Assembly (NCBI RefSeq): GCF_008477545.1
Contig: NZ_VORA01000008.1
Span: 1-64,000, forward strand
Length of the DNA stretch: 64,000 nucleotides
Direction of reading: 5' to 3'
DNA from: Roseibium aestuarii
GTDB taxonomy: Bacteria > Pseudomonadota > Alphaproteobacteria > Rhizobiales > Stappiaceae
The notes beneath the pieces are model-generated. The model saw only the letters and a list, made by a program, of their open reading frames with translations, ran no database searches and had not been told where the DNA came from. A program made the position numbers and the translations under genes. Positions 7,889 to 16,031 of this stretch are shown one piece after another (positions within the stretch are counted from its first letter, which is position 1; each line of letters starts with the position of its first letter).

Positions 7889-8869
7889 ATGATCGGCACT
7901 CTGTCCGCCTCTTCGGCTGCTGCGAGCCTCTTCGTCCCGGTCGCCCCATTTCAGGGCGAAACGCGGGTCGATACGGTGCGCGCGGTCACCGGTCGGAGCG
8001 GCGAGGAGCGTGGCGAGCGGGGTGAAAGCCGGGCAGAAGAACGCCGCGAGGGAGAAGCCTCCGTTGCGCCCCGCGCGGCCGGGACCACGCGCAGCCTCAC
8101 GGCCCTGCGGCTCGATGCAGTTCTGGCCCTTCAGCAGGATACGGGCGAACAGACTTCAGAAACCTCTCCGCAAGCGACGTCTCAGTCCGCGGCTGGCGGC
8201 GAGGGGGAAGCCGATCCGGGCAAGACCCGGCCTGTTGATGCTCCTGCCAACGCTGGCGGACAGCAGGCCGGCGCCAGCGAGGCGAGTGGCGAAGACGAAG
8301 GCGACACCAGCGGCGATGGCCTGAGCCAGGAAGAAGAGAAGCAGGTGCGCGAGCTGGCGGCCCGGGACCGGGAGGTGCGCGCGCATGAACAGGCGCATGC
8401 CCGTGTCGGCGGAAACTATGCCGGGGCGCCGAGCTACACCTATCAGCAGGGGCCGGATGGCAAGCGCTACGCGATCGGCGGCGAAGTGGCCATCGACACC
8501 TCGTCCGAGCGTACGCCGGAAGCGACCATCCGCAAGATGCAGATCGTCATCCGAGCGGCCACGGCCCCTGCGGAGCCGTCCTCGCAGGATCTGAAGGTGG
8601 CGCAGCAGGCCCGCGCGGCCCTGTCGGAGGCGCAGGCGCAGGCCAGGCAGGAACAGGCGGCCGAGCTGAGCGGAGACGACGAGGACGGAGAGGCAGCCCC
8701 GAGTGCATCGGCATCCGGCGGTGGCGAGGGCGCGACCCGGTCCGGTGACGGCGAGCGGAATGGGGCGGAGGGTGCCCGCAGCGATGCCGGTTTGCGCGAA
8801 CAGGCCTTTGCCGCCTATCGCGGCCCCTCTTCCAGCGCAGAGACCAGCACCTTCGGGCTTGTCGCCTGA
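7889..8869 (+). CDS. SprA/CJM1_0395-type putative metalloprotease
   Basis: A 326-residue protein dominated by low-complexity, charged sequence rich in Glu, Gly, Ala and Ser, with one conserved core (about residues 145-230) matching the SprA-related family (PF12118), often named putative metalloprotease CJM1_0395. The core holds HEQAH (an HExxH zinc motif) within RAHEQAHARVGG, then YTYQQGPDGKRYAIGGEV. No signal peptide is visible. I use the ATG at 7889; a TTG 33 bases upstream could extend it. Homologues are reported near flagellar or surface genes in other bacteria, but here the neighbours are a creatininase and an MFS transporter, so its role is unknown and catalysis unproven. Confidence 0.7.
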   Translation: MIGTLSASSAAASLFVPVAPFQGETRVDTVRAVTGRSGEERGERGESRAEERREGEASVAPRAAGTTRSLTALRLDAVLALQQDTGEQTSETSPQATSQSAAGGEGEADPGKTRPVDAPANAGGQQAGASEASGEDEGDTSGDGLSQEEEKQVRELAARDREVRAHEQAHARVGGNYAGAPSYTYQQGPDGKRYAIGGEVAIDTSSERTPEATIRKMQIVIRAATAPAEPSSQDLKVAQQARAALSEAQAQARQEQAAELSGDDEDGEAAPSASASGGGEGATRSGDGERNGAEGARSDAGLREQAFAAYRGPSSSAETSTFGLVA

Positions 8870-9026
8870 GCCGAGGCTGTCACCGGAATGGATTGCCGTC
8901 CTTGCCCGGTGCAGGCGAACGCTCTAGTGTCGGCCGCACGTCGTGATCACATGCTCCCACCCGTTCGGGTGTCCGTTTCAAGCCTCAGGCACGAGACGTT
9001 GCGGGCCCAACCTCCAGACTGGTTTC

Positions 9027-10175
9027 ATGTCCAACCTCCGTGCAAAGCGCGCCGTGGGCGCCGTCTTCTTTGTCTTCGGCACCGATATCGGCGCATGGGC
9101 CTCGCGCATCCCGGACTTCAAGGTCATTCTCGGCGTTGAGGAAGGGCCTCTGGGGCTGATGCTGCTGGCGGTCGCCTTCGGCGCGTTGAGCGGCTTCCCG
9201 CTGGCCGGCTATCTGGTGGACCGCTTCGGCGCCGTGACCATTGCCCGCTGTTATGCGGTGGCCCTGCTGCTGGCCTTTCTGTCCCTGCCGTTCGGGGCGG
9301 TTTATGCACCGGTCTTCGTCGTGCTTCTCTATATTCTCGGCATGGTGATCGGGTCGCTCGATGTGGCGATGAATGCCTGGGGTGCGGAGGTCGAGAAGGC
9401 GCTCGGCAAGCCGGTCATGTCGTCCTATCACGGGCTCTACAGCCTCGGGGCCATGGTGGGCGCCGGAGCGGGCAGCATCGCGCTGTCGCTCGGCCTCTCC
9501 GTGGTCGAGCATTATCTGATCTGGGCCGGCCTGCTGGTGCTTCCCGTCACCTATGCGCTGATGACCCCCTGGGCTTCCACCCGCTCCCAGGCAGCCGGGT
9601 CGCGGCCGCCGATCTTCGCCTTCCCCAAGGGGGTGCTGATCTTCGTCGGGCTGATGTGCCTTGCGGGCGGGCTTGGCGAGGGCGCGGTCACAGACTGGGC
9701 GGCGCTCTACCAGATCCAGGAGCTGGGCTACAGCGAGTCGCTCGCGGCGATGACCTTTGCGGTCTATTCGGCGGCGATGGTGGTGATGCGGTTCTCTGGC
9801 GACCGGCTGACGGCGCGGTTCGGGCCGGCGCGCATCGCCCGGGTCTGTGGCATTGCCACGCTGGTCGGGGCCATTCTCGTCGTCTGGGCACCCCACCTGA
9901 GCGTCGTCTGGATCGGCGTGGCCATCCTCGGCATCGGCAACGCGCCCATGTTCCCCCTGGCCATCTCGCGGGCGGCGGCGGAGCCGACCATGTCGACCGG
10001 GGCGGCGATTGCCAGTGTGGTGACGCTCGGCTACGGAGCGTTTCTCTTCGGTCCGCCGCTTCTGGGCTTCATCGGAGAGCATTGGTCCCTGCGCATGGCG
10101 TTTGCCTTCGTGGCCTGCACATCGCTGATCATCATCGCCTTCGCGAAGCACTTCCGGATTGCGCCGAAGGCCTAG
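9027..10175 (+). CDS. MFS transporter
   Basis: A 382-residue major facilitator with about twelve membrane segments. The loop between segments 2 and 3 reads AGYLVDRFG, the MFS A-motif equivalent (GxLaDRxG). The overall pattern (IGAWASRIPDFK at the first helix, WGAEVEKALG in the central loop) resembles the YfkF/bypass-of-stop-codon group of permeases of unknown substrate. I start at the ATG at 9027; the open frame extends 28 residues upstream, but those residues are not membrane-like. Its stop codon overlaps that of a second, convergent MFS gene in the shared CTAG. Confidence 0.85.
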   Translation: MSNLRAKRAVGAVFFVFGTDIGAWASRIPDFKVILGVEEGPLGLMLLAVAFGALSGFPLAGYLVDRFGAVTIARCYAVALLLAFLSLPFGAVYAPVFVVLLYILGMVIGSLDVAMNAWGAEVEKALGKPVMSSYHGLYSLGAMVGAGAGSIALSLGLSVVEHYLIWAGLLVLPVTYALMTPWASTRSQAAGSRPPIFAFPKGVLIFVGLMCLAGGLGEGAVTDWAALYQIQELGYSESLAAMTFAVYSAAMVVMRFSGDRLTARFGPARIARVCGIATLVGAILVVWAPHLSVVWIGVAILGIGNAPMFPLAISRAAAEPTMSTGAAIASVVTLGYGAFLFGPPLLGFIGEHWSLRMAFAFVACTSLIIIAFAKHFRIAPKA

Positions 10176-11359
10176 CGGGTCTCGATGCGATTGGCGGCTG
10201 CCGTCAGGCCGAGACCTGCGACCATGAGGCCGACCGCAAGACCGAGGGAGAGCTGGTAGACGCCACTGGTTTCCACCAGCCAGCCGGTCACGGCAGGTCC
10301 GAGGATCTGGCCGATGCCATAGAGCAGGGTCATGCGGGCCATGCCGGCGCCGGGGTTCTGCGGCATCTTCAGTCCGGTCAGCATGAGCGACAGGGATACG
10401 ACCGCCATGAAGCTGGCGCCGAAAAGCAGGGCCGAGAGGAAGGGCAGAACGGGGCCTGCCGGCAGCGCATAGCCCAGCAACGCGAGGGTCTGGCCGATCT
10501 GGCAGAGCAGAAGCACCTTCTGCAGCCCGAAGCGGCGGGCGGCGACCGAGCCGAAGATCGCGCCGAACGAGGTGGACAGCCCGAGCAGGATCCAGATGAT
10601 CACGGCCGCGTCATTCGAGCCGATCAGCCCCTTGAGAATGTCGACGCTGAAGGTCGCGCCCACTGCATAGCCCCATCCTGCGGTGAAATAACCGGCGGCA
10701 AAAAGCCAGAACCAGGTGCGGGTCGCGGGCACGTGGCCGCTGTTGGTCTGTCCGGCCACGCGACGGGCCTCGCCGTCGGGCGCGGGCGTCAGGATCCAGG
10801 CAAGCGGCAAAAGCAGCACGGCGAGCGCGCCGAGAATGAGCCACTGCCGTTCCCACGCCATGGTGTGGCCGAGCAGCAGGGCCACCACGCCGGACAGGCA
10901 GATGCCGATGCCGAGCCCGACATAATGCGGTCCGAGATCCGGGCGCAGCTTGTGACGGGTCAGCCAGATGAGGATGAATTCGGCGGCGAGCAGCATGCCG
11001 GCCGCGCCCGCAAACCCTGCGGCAAAGCGGGAAAGGCCCCAGAGCCAGGGACTGTCGGTCAGGCCCATGCCGAAGGTTCCGGCCACGGCGAGCAGCAGTC
11101 CGCAGCGGAAGAGGGCGAGCCGCAGGGCACCGTTCTTCAGGACCGACAGGATCATCGCCCCCAGCAGATAGCCCACATAGATCAGGGCGCCGAGAAGGCC
11201 GCTGAGCCGCGCGTCGAGGACACCCTGATCCTGCATCACGGTGAGCATGGGGGTGTAGGCGAAGCGCGCAATGCCGATGGTCAGAAGCTGGGTGGCGATG
11301 CCGCCCGCATAGGTTCTGATCACCAGCGCCCGGGCGGGCGGAAGGGACGACTGGGTCAT
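10172..11359 (-). CDS. YbfB/YjiJ family MFS transporter
   Basis: A 395-residue major facilitator of the YbfB/YjiJ family with about twelve membrane helices. The first helix contains GIARFAYTPML, typical of this family, and the TM4-5 region RFAAGFAGAAGMLLA. The frame is open 67 codons further upstream, but those residues are Arg/Pro-rich and non-membrane, so the ATG at 11359 is preferred. The substrate is unknown; members are often annotated as sugar or drug transporters without evidence. It converges on the preceding MFS gene, with stop codons interlocked in CTAG. Confidence 0.85.
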   Translation of the reverse strand: MTQSSLPPARALVIRTYAGGIATQLLTIGIARFAYTPMLTVMQDQGVLDARLSGLLGALIYVGYLLGAMILSVLKNGALRLALFRCGLLLAVAGTFGMGLTDSPWLWGLSRFAAGFAGAAGMLLAAEFILIWLTRHKLRPDLGPHYVGLGIGICLSGVVALLLGHTMAWERQWLILGALAVLLLPLAWILTPAPDGEARRVAGQTNSGHVPATRTWFWLFAAGYFTAGWGYAVGATFSVDILKGLIGSNDAAVIIWILLGLSTSFGAIFGSVAARRFGLQKVLLLCQIGQTLALLGYALPAGPVLPFLSALLFGASFMAVVSLSLMLTGLKMPQNPGAGMARMTLLYGIGQILGPAVTGWLVETSGVYQLSLGLAVGLMVAGLGLTAAANRIETR

Positions 11360-11438
11360 GGGCAAAACCCTATCAGCAGCGCCCTTCGCGCCGCTATGGA
11401 CAAAAAGGCGAAACGGTTGTGCGCGTTGCGGATCCGCC

Positions 11439-12440
11439 TCAGGAGGCGGCGCCGGCCGGGGTCTGGTCGTCCGTCCGCGCTGGGTCGCCCCGGCGCAGCC
11501 AGTGGTGCACGAAACCGAGCTTCTCCCGCACACCGGGCGCGAGGATGAAGGGATAGACATCCGGCAGATCCATTGCCCGGTTCACGTGGTTCAGCGCAAG
11601 GCTGATGTGAATGGCGAGGGTCAGCAGATGGTCCGCATCGCTCTCCGCATAGGCGTCATAGCCTGCAGGCGGGCCCTCGGGCAGGGCCAGTCCGGTGGCG
11701 GCCACACTGTCGAGAAGATCGGTGAGGTGCAGCAGATGGGCCGTGGTTTCCGCCCAGTCTTCATGGGGGTGAGACGTGGCGTAGGAGGTGATGTGGCTGT
11801 CGTCCGCCGGTCGGGGATTTGCGTAATGCTGCTCCAGGGCGGCGGCATAATCCGCGCGCTCGTCGCCGAAGGATTGCCGGAAGGCCGCGGCGAAGGCGCC
11901 CTCCTGCATCAGGCGCTTGTGAAGGAAATGGGCCATCTCGTGCCGCATGTGACCGAGCATGGTGCGGTAAAGCTCCCCCAGGGTCTCGCGGCGCTCGGCC
12001 CGGGTTGCCTCGCTCGCCTCCGTCACGTTGATGGTGATGAGCCCTTCCGCGTGGCCCATGACGACCTGCGCCTCACCTTGGCGCGTCTGTTCGGACAGCA
12101 TTTCAAACGTCGGGCGCGGTCCCGGATCGGCGCGGGTGAACCATCCCCAGCGGGCGAGGTTCGCCAGCATCCAGCGCTTGGCGGCTTCCGTGGTCGCCCA
12201 GAGCTCGGTGTTCTCGGCGGTCGCCAGATCGGGGACCGTGCGGGTCATGGCGCAGGAGCGGCACAGGCCGTCCTGCTCGGCCGGCCAGTTGCAGGCGATG
12301 GTCTTGTGATTGGCGCAAGGGGCTGCGCCGGTGATCATCTGCTGACTGTCGGGATCGAAGGTCACAGCCTGTCCGCAGGCGCAGCGCGTGTTCTCGAAAT
12401 AAAGGGTGCCGCCGCAGGCGGGGCAGGAAAAGATCTGCAT
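11439..12440 (-). CDS. Putative zinc-binding metallopeptidase with N-terminal zinc ribbon
   Basis: A 333-residue cytoplasmic protein of the DUF2248 type. The N-terminus has two Cys pairs, CPAC and CACG, forming a zinc-ribbon-like knuckle, followed by further CNWP and CRSC cysteines (about residues 40-60). The central region carries HEMAH (an HExxH motif in MRHEMAHFLH) and downstream acidic residues suited to a gluzincin-like site. The SD GGGAGA precedes the ATG at 12440, and sequence upstream of that codon is not conserved-looking. Proteins of this family have no established physiological substrate. The two transporters on its left are unrelated. Confidence 0.75.
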   Translation of the reverse strand: MQIFSCPACGGTLYFENTRCACGQAVTFDPDSQQMITGAAPCANHKTIACNWPAEQDGLCRSCAMTRTVPDLATAENTELWATTEAAKRWMLANLARWGWFTRADPGPRPTFEMLSEQTRQGEAQVVMGHAEGLITINVTEASEATRAERRETLGELYRTMLGHMRHEMAHFLHKRLMQEGAFAAAFRQSFGDERADYAAALEQHYANPRPADDSHITSYATSHPHEDWAETTAHLLHLTDLLDSVAATGLALPEGPPAGYDAYAESDADHLLTLAIHISLALNHVNRAMDLPDVYPFILAPGVREKLGFVHHWLRRGDPARTDDQTPAGAAS

Positions 12441-12555
12441 CTCGGGTCTCCCGGTGGGACGTCTCGGGACGCAAACCTGCAGCCGTGCGGCGGGTTCCGT
12501 CTGGGTGGAGCGGCGGACGGGGGCTCCGGTCGCCGCTGATCCTCTGGTGTGTCTT

Positions 12556-13899
12556 CTAGAGGCTTTCCAGGAAGCGGCGGGCGGCCTGGCCGTGCTCGTG
12601 GCGCAGGCGGCCCACATCGACGCCGACCGGCATTCCGTCCTCGACGGTCCAGTCACCACCGATCATCACCCGGTCGGCCGAATGGGCGCCGCAGAGCACC
12701 AGCGCGGCGATCGGGTCGCCCGCGCCGGAGAAGCGCAATTCGTCCAGGGTGAAGAAGGCCATGTCGGCCATCATGCCGACGCGGATCGCGCCGATGTCCG
12801 AGCGGCCGAGGCAGCGGGCAGAGCCTTCGGTGGCCCAGCGGAAGGCGTCGAAATGGGTTACGCTGGCCGCATCATAAGTGAGGCGGTTGATCATCAGCGC
12901 GTGACGGACCCCTTCGATCAGGTTGGAGTTGTCGTTGGAGGCCGAGCCGTCCACCCCGAGCCCGACAGGGGAGCCTGCGGCCTCCAGCTCCTTGGTGCGG
13001 CACTGGCCGGAGGCGAGCACCATGTTGGAGGTCGGGCAGTGACAGACGCCGACGCAGGCATGGCCGAGGCGACGGACCTCGTCGTCGTTGAAATGGATGC
13101 CGTGAGCGAGCCACACCCGTTCGTTCAGCCAGCCGCAATCCTCGAGATAATCGACCGGACGGCAGTTGAACTTCTCGAGGCAGTAGTCGTCCTCGTCGAG
13201 GGTTTCGCCCAGATGGGTGTGGAGGCGGCAGTCAAAGCGGTCGGCAAGGGCGACGGTCTCGCGCATCAGCCGCTTGGTCACGGTGAAGGGGGCGCAAGGG
13301 GCCAGCGCCACCTGCAGCTTCGAGCCCTTCGACGTGTCGTGATACTTGCCGAGCACCCGCTCGCAGTCGGCCAGGATCGTGTCCTCGTCCTGCACCACGG
13401 TGTCGGGCGGCAGGCCGCCGTCCTTCTGGCTCAGGTTCATGGAGCCCCGGTTCAGGGTCATGCGCAGGCCGACGCGCGCGGCCTCCTCGGCCTGGATGTC
13501 CATGGCATCCTCGAGCCCGAGGGGGAAGAGATAGTGATGGTCGGAGGCGGTGGTGCAGCCGGACATCATCAGCTCGGTCATGGCCAGACGGGAGCCGAGA
13601 CGGAAGGTCTCCGGCGTCACGTTGCGCGCCCAGATGGGATAGAGCGCCTGAAGCCAGGGGAAGAGTTCCTTGTTGATCGCCTGCGGATGGGCGCGGGTGA
13701 GCGTCTGGAAAAAGTGGTGGTGGGTGTTGATCAGTCCGGGAATGATCACGTGCCGCGAGGCATCCCATGTCTGGTCGACGGGCAGGAGGGGCTCGCGCCC
13801 GGAGCCGACCAGCTCCACGATGATGCCGTCCTCGACGACGATGCCCCGTTCCGCCCCTTCGGCGAGAACGGCGATGGGGTCTTTGATCCAGAGACGCAT
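12556..13899 (-). CDS. 8-oxoguanine deaminase (amidohydrolase superfamily)
   Basis: A 447-residue cytoplasmic metal-dependent deaminase predicted to convert 8-oxoguanine to urate plus ammonia. The opening MRLWIKDPIAVLA and the metal site THHHFFQTLTRA (HxH at residues 60/62) match characterised 8-oxoguanine deaminases such as Pseudomonas Pa0142. Further metal and active-site segments are HTHLGE, AHGIHF and GVDGSASND. I use the ATG at 13899, since the match to the family begins there; a GTG 60 bases upstream is possible. It is the only gene in the window tied clearly to purine salvage or oxidised-base scavenging, and it sits beside a Rid protein and an ABC/cytosine-deaminase operon on the opposite strand. 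Confidence 0.85.
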   Translation of the reverse strand: MRLWIKDPIAVLAEGAERGIVVEDGIIVELVGSGREPLLPVDQTWDASRHVIIPGLINTHHHFFQTLTRAHPQAINKELFPWLQALYPIWARNVTPETFRLGSRLAMTELMMSGCTTASDHHYLFPLGLEDAMDIQAEEAARVGLRMTLNRGSMNLSQKDGGLPPDTVVQDEDTILADCERVLGKYHDTSKGSKLQVALAPCAPFTVTKRLMRETVALADRFDCRLHTHLGETLDEDDYCLEKFNCRPVDYLEDCGWLNERVWLAHGIHFNDDEVRRLGHACVGVCHCPTSNMVLASGQCRTKELEAAGSPVGLGVDGSASNDNSNLIEGVRHALMINRLTYDAASVTHFDAFRWATEGSARCLGRSDIGAIRVGMMADMAFFTLDELRFSGAGDPIAALVLCGAHSADRVMIGGDWTVEDGMPVGVDVGRLRHEHGQAARRFLESL

Positions 13900-14088
13900 G
13901 CGAACGGGTCCTTGTTGTGGACCTGCCGGCTTAGATAGCGGCGCGATGCAATCGGCCACCCGAGTTCCATGCAGGGATAGAAGCGAGACGGGCCCGGCCG
14001 TGCCAGAAAGGCGAGGGGCCGGGCAGGAGCACTGTGGCCGCGCGTGACCGGCGCGGCAAGAGGAGAAAGTTGCCTGAAGGGCGGTGGG

Positions 14089-14478
14089 TCAGGGCGCGCG
14101 CGCCGCGATGACCTCGACCTCGACGACGAATTCCTCGCGGGTGAAGCCGGAAACGATCATCAGGGTGGAGGCGGGGGGCGGCGCGCCGGTGAACTCGTCA
14201 CGCACCTTCATGTAGCCGGCCATGTGTTCGCGGCCGGTGACATAGGCGTTGATGCGCACCAGGTCGGAAAATTCCATTCCGGCCGCCGCGAGGATCTCGC
14301 CGATGTTGCGGAAGCAGATCCGGGCCTGGGCCTCGACCCCTTCGGGGATGGTCTCGTCGGCGGCAATGCCGAGCTGGCCAGAGGTGAAGACGAGGCGATG
14401 ACCGGCGGGCACTTCCATCCCGTGGCTGTAACGGGCGAAGGGGGCGCGGATCGTCTCGGGCAGGAGAGCTTTCGTCAT
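14089..14478 (-). CDS. Rid family protein (YjgF/YER057c/UK114) without the RidA arginine
   Basis: A 129-residue small trimeric-fold protein. The family pattern is clear (FTSGQLGIAADE, INAYVTG, VVEVEVIAARAP). Archetypal RidA has an arginine in a PARS motif near residue 105 that contacts the imine substrate's carboxylate; here the aligned stretch reads PPASTLM, with Ser in that place. It therefore belongs with the Rid subgroups that lack the arginine and for which enamine/imine deaminase activity is not assumed. Such members often occur in nitrogen-compound catabolic operons (compare RutC). It lies 189 bases upstream of the 8-oxoguanine deaminase on the same strand and is divergent from the RpoN-type ABC operon. 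Confidence 0.85.
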   Translation of the reverse strand: MTKALLPETIRAPFARYSHGMEVPAGHRLVFTSGQLGIAADETIPEGVEAQARICFRNIGEILAAAGMEFSDLVRINAYVTGREHMAGYMKVRDEFTGAPPPASTLMIVSGFTREEFVVEVEVIAARAP

Positions 14479-14548
14479 GGGAACTCACCACAGAGATTGG
14501 GTGACCATTGGGTAGCGCGGATCGACTGGGGCGGACAAGCAGGCGGCT

Positions 14549-14562
14549 GCGCAAGCTTGCGC
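14549..14562. promoter_or_regulatory. Perfect 14-bp palindrome upstream of the RpoN-type operon
   Basis: GCGCAAGCTTGCGC is a perfect palindrome lying about 170 bases upstream of the sigma-54 promoter core, in the 410-base gap between the divergent Rid gene and the ABC operon. Its position suits an activator or repressor site; the protein that binds it is not known. Confidence 0.4.
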
Positions 14563-14573
14563 CAGTTTGTCGA

Positions 14574-14604
14574 AGCGTCATGCGTAATTTTTAGGCATGA
14601 CGCT
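14574..14604. promoter_or_regulatory. Inverted repeat, candidate enhancer (UAS) for a sigma-54 activator
   Basis: A perfect 10-bp inverted repeat AGCGTCATGC / GCATGACGCT with an 11-base AT-rich spacer is centred at 14589, about 140 bases upstream of the sigma-54 -24 element. Sigma-54 promoters need an enhancer-bound AAA+ activator 80-200 bases upstream, so the geometry fits. It could instead be an operator of the divergent Rid gene, or a hairpin. Confidence 0.45.
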
Positions 14605-14725
14605 GAACTGCGCGGCTGGCGATCTTGCTCCCGCCGTGCCTTGGTTCATGCGGCGTCGACCGTCAGGCCGGATTGACGTGGCGTTCGCAATCATTTGGTT
14701 GCAAGGCGGTTGTGTTCTTTTCGTC

Positions 14726-14742
14726 TTGGCACGGGGTTTGCA
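14726..14742 (+). promoter_or_regulatory. Sigma-54 (RpoN) promoter, full consensus
   Basis: TTGGCACGGGGTTTGCA matches the sigma-54 consensus YTGGCACGRNNNTTGCW at every defined position, with the invariant GG (14728-14729) and GC (14740-14741) separated by exactly 10 bases. Transcription would start near 14753, leaving a leader of about 135 bases before the ATG at 14889. It drives the ABC/cytosine-deaminase operon. RpoN dependence usually means nitrogen limitation or a dedicated AAA+ activator. Confidence 0.85.
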
Positions 14743-14888
14743 AAACACTCTGGGCGTGATTGCCTGATCCGCTCCCAGGGCCTGTGGAGGCACAGCGGCA
14801 GAGCACAAGACCGGCGCGTGCGGTGTTTCCTGCAGCGATGTCTGCGGGGTGCGTGCACGGTCGCGAATGACAGGAGAGGTTGGACAAT

Positions 14889-15890
14889 ATGCGCGCTTCC
14901 ATGACTTTCGGACTTCTGGCCGCAGCTCTGATGACCACCACCAGCGCCCATGCGCTGGACAAGGTTAAGTTCGGCACCAACTGGCTGGCTCAGGCCGAGC
15001 ACGGCGGCTACTACCAGGCTGTCGCCGACGGCACCTACGAAAAATACGGCCTCGAAGTCGAGATCGTGCAGGGTGGCCCGCAGGCCGCCAACCGCGCGCT
15101 CCTTCTGGCTGGCAAGATCGATTTCTACATGGCCGGCAACATGCTGCAGCCGCTGAACGCCCTGGCCGAAGACATTCCGGTGATTGAAGTCGCCGCCATC
15201 TTTCAGAAGGACCCGCAGGTCCTGATCGCTCATCCGGATGCGGGCGTCGAAACCTTCGAAGACCTGGCCAAGCTGCCGACGCTCTTCATGGGCAAGGACG
15301 GCTTTGCCTCCTACTTCCAGTGGATGAAGTCGGCCTATGAAGGCTTCAAGGACGAGCAGTACAAGCCCTATACCTTCAACCCGGGTCCGTTCCTTGCCGA
15401 CAAGCAGTCTGCACAGCAGGGCTACATCACGTCCGAGCCCTATGCGATCAAGGAAGAAGGCGGTATCGAGCCGAAGCTCTTCCTTCTCGCCGATGCCGGC
15501 TTCGAGACCTATTCGACCCTTATCGAGGGGCGCAAGGACTTCGTCGAAGCCAACAAGGACCTGACCCAGCGCTTCGTCGATGCCACCATCGAGGGCTGGT
15601 ACAACTACCTCTATGGCGACAACGCTGCCGCCAACGAGCTGATCAAGAAGGACAACCCGGAGATGACCGACGGTCAGATCGCCTTCTCCGTGGAGACCAT
15701 GAAGTCCTTCGGTCTGGTGGATTCCGGCGATGCGCTGGAAAAGGGCATCGGCTGCATGACCGACGAGCACCAGAAGGGCTTCTACGACGCCATGGTGAAG
15801 GCCGGCGTCGTCAAGGAAGGCATCGACATCTCCACCATCTACACGACCGAGTTCGTGTGCAAGGGTGTGGGCATGGGCATCAAGGGCTGA
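14889..15890 (+). CDS. ABC transporter substrate-binding protein, NMT1/THI5-like
   Basis: A 333-residue periplasmic binding protein. The short N-terminal signal MRASMTFGLLAAALM ends at SAHA|LD (about residue 22). The mature protein starts KFGTNWLAQAEHGGYYQA and continues to LEVEIVQGG, a pattern of the NMT1/THI5-like pyrimidine-precursor group (ThiY). The ATG at 14889 has AGGAGAGG at 9 bases; a TTG three codons earlier is less likely. It is the first gene after the sigma-54 promoter and is followed by a hairpin, ATPase and permease. The nearby deaminases suggest a pyrimidine-like or other N-heterocyclic ligand, which is inference. Confidence 0.87.
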   Translation: MRASMTFGLLAAALMTTTSAHALDKVKFGTNWLAQAEHGGYYQAVADGTYEKYGLEVEIVQGGPQAANRALLLAGKIDFYMAGNMLQPLNALAEDIPVIEVAAIFQKDPQVLIAHPDAGVETFEDLAKLPTLFMGKDGFASYFQWMKSAYEGFKDEQYKPYTFNPGPFLADKQSAQQGYITSEPYAIKEEGGIEPKLFLLADAGFETYSTLIEGRKDFVEANKDLTQRFVDATIEGWYNYLYGDNAAANELIKKDNPEMTDGQIAFSVETMKSFGLVDSGDALEKGIGCMTDEHQKGFYDAMVKAGVVKEGIDISTIYTTEFVCKGVGMGIKG

Positions 15891-15939
15891 TCTGCCAGTC
15901 CTTCCTGTCCTGAACGTCCCGTTCTGCTAGCATGGATGT

Positions 15940-15961
15940 CCGGCGGCTCTTGCGCCGCCGG
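15940..15961 (+). other. Intercistronic hairpin after the binding-protein gene
   Basis: An 8-bp perfect GC stem CCGGCGGC/GCCGCCGG (15940-15947, 15954-15961) with a TCTTGC loop lies in the 141-base gap between binding protein and ATPase. No T-run follows, so RNA stabilisation of the upstream message is more likely than termination. Confidence 0.55.
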
Positions 15962-16031
15962 GCTCTCCATCCTTGCGTGCGGACCGGACCTGCATCCGGC
16001 CGGCTTCCTGGCCTAAAACGGAGCCTTTCTC

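Noticed and set aside
11360-11560. Extended N-terminus of the YbfB-type MFS gene
   Set aside because: The added 67 residues are Arg/Pro rich and antisense to the end of the next gene; the membrane protein starts normally at 11359.
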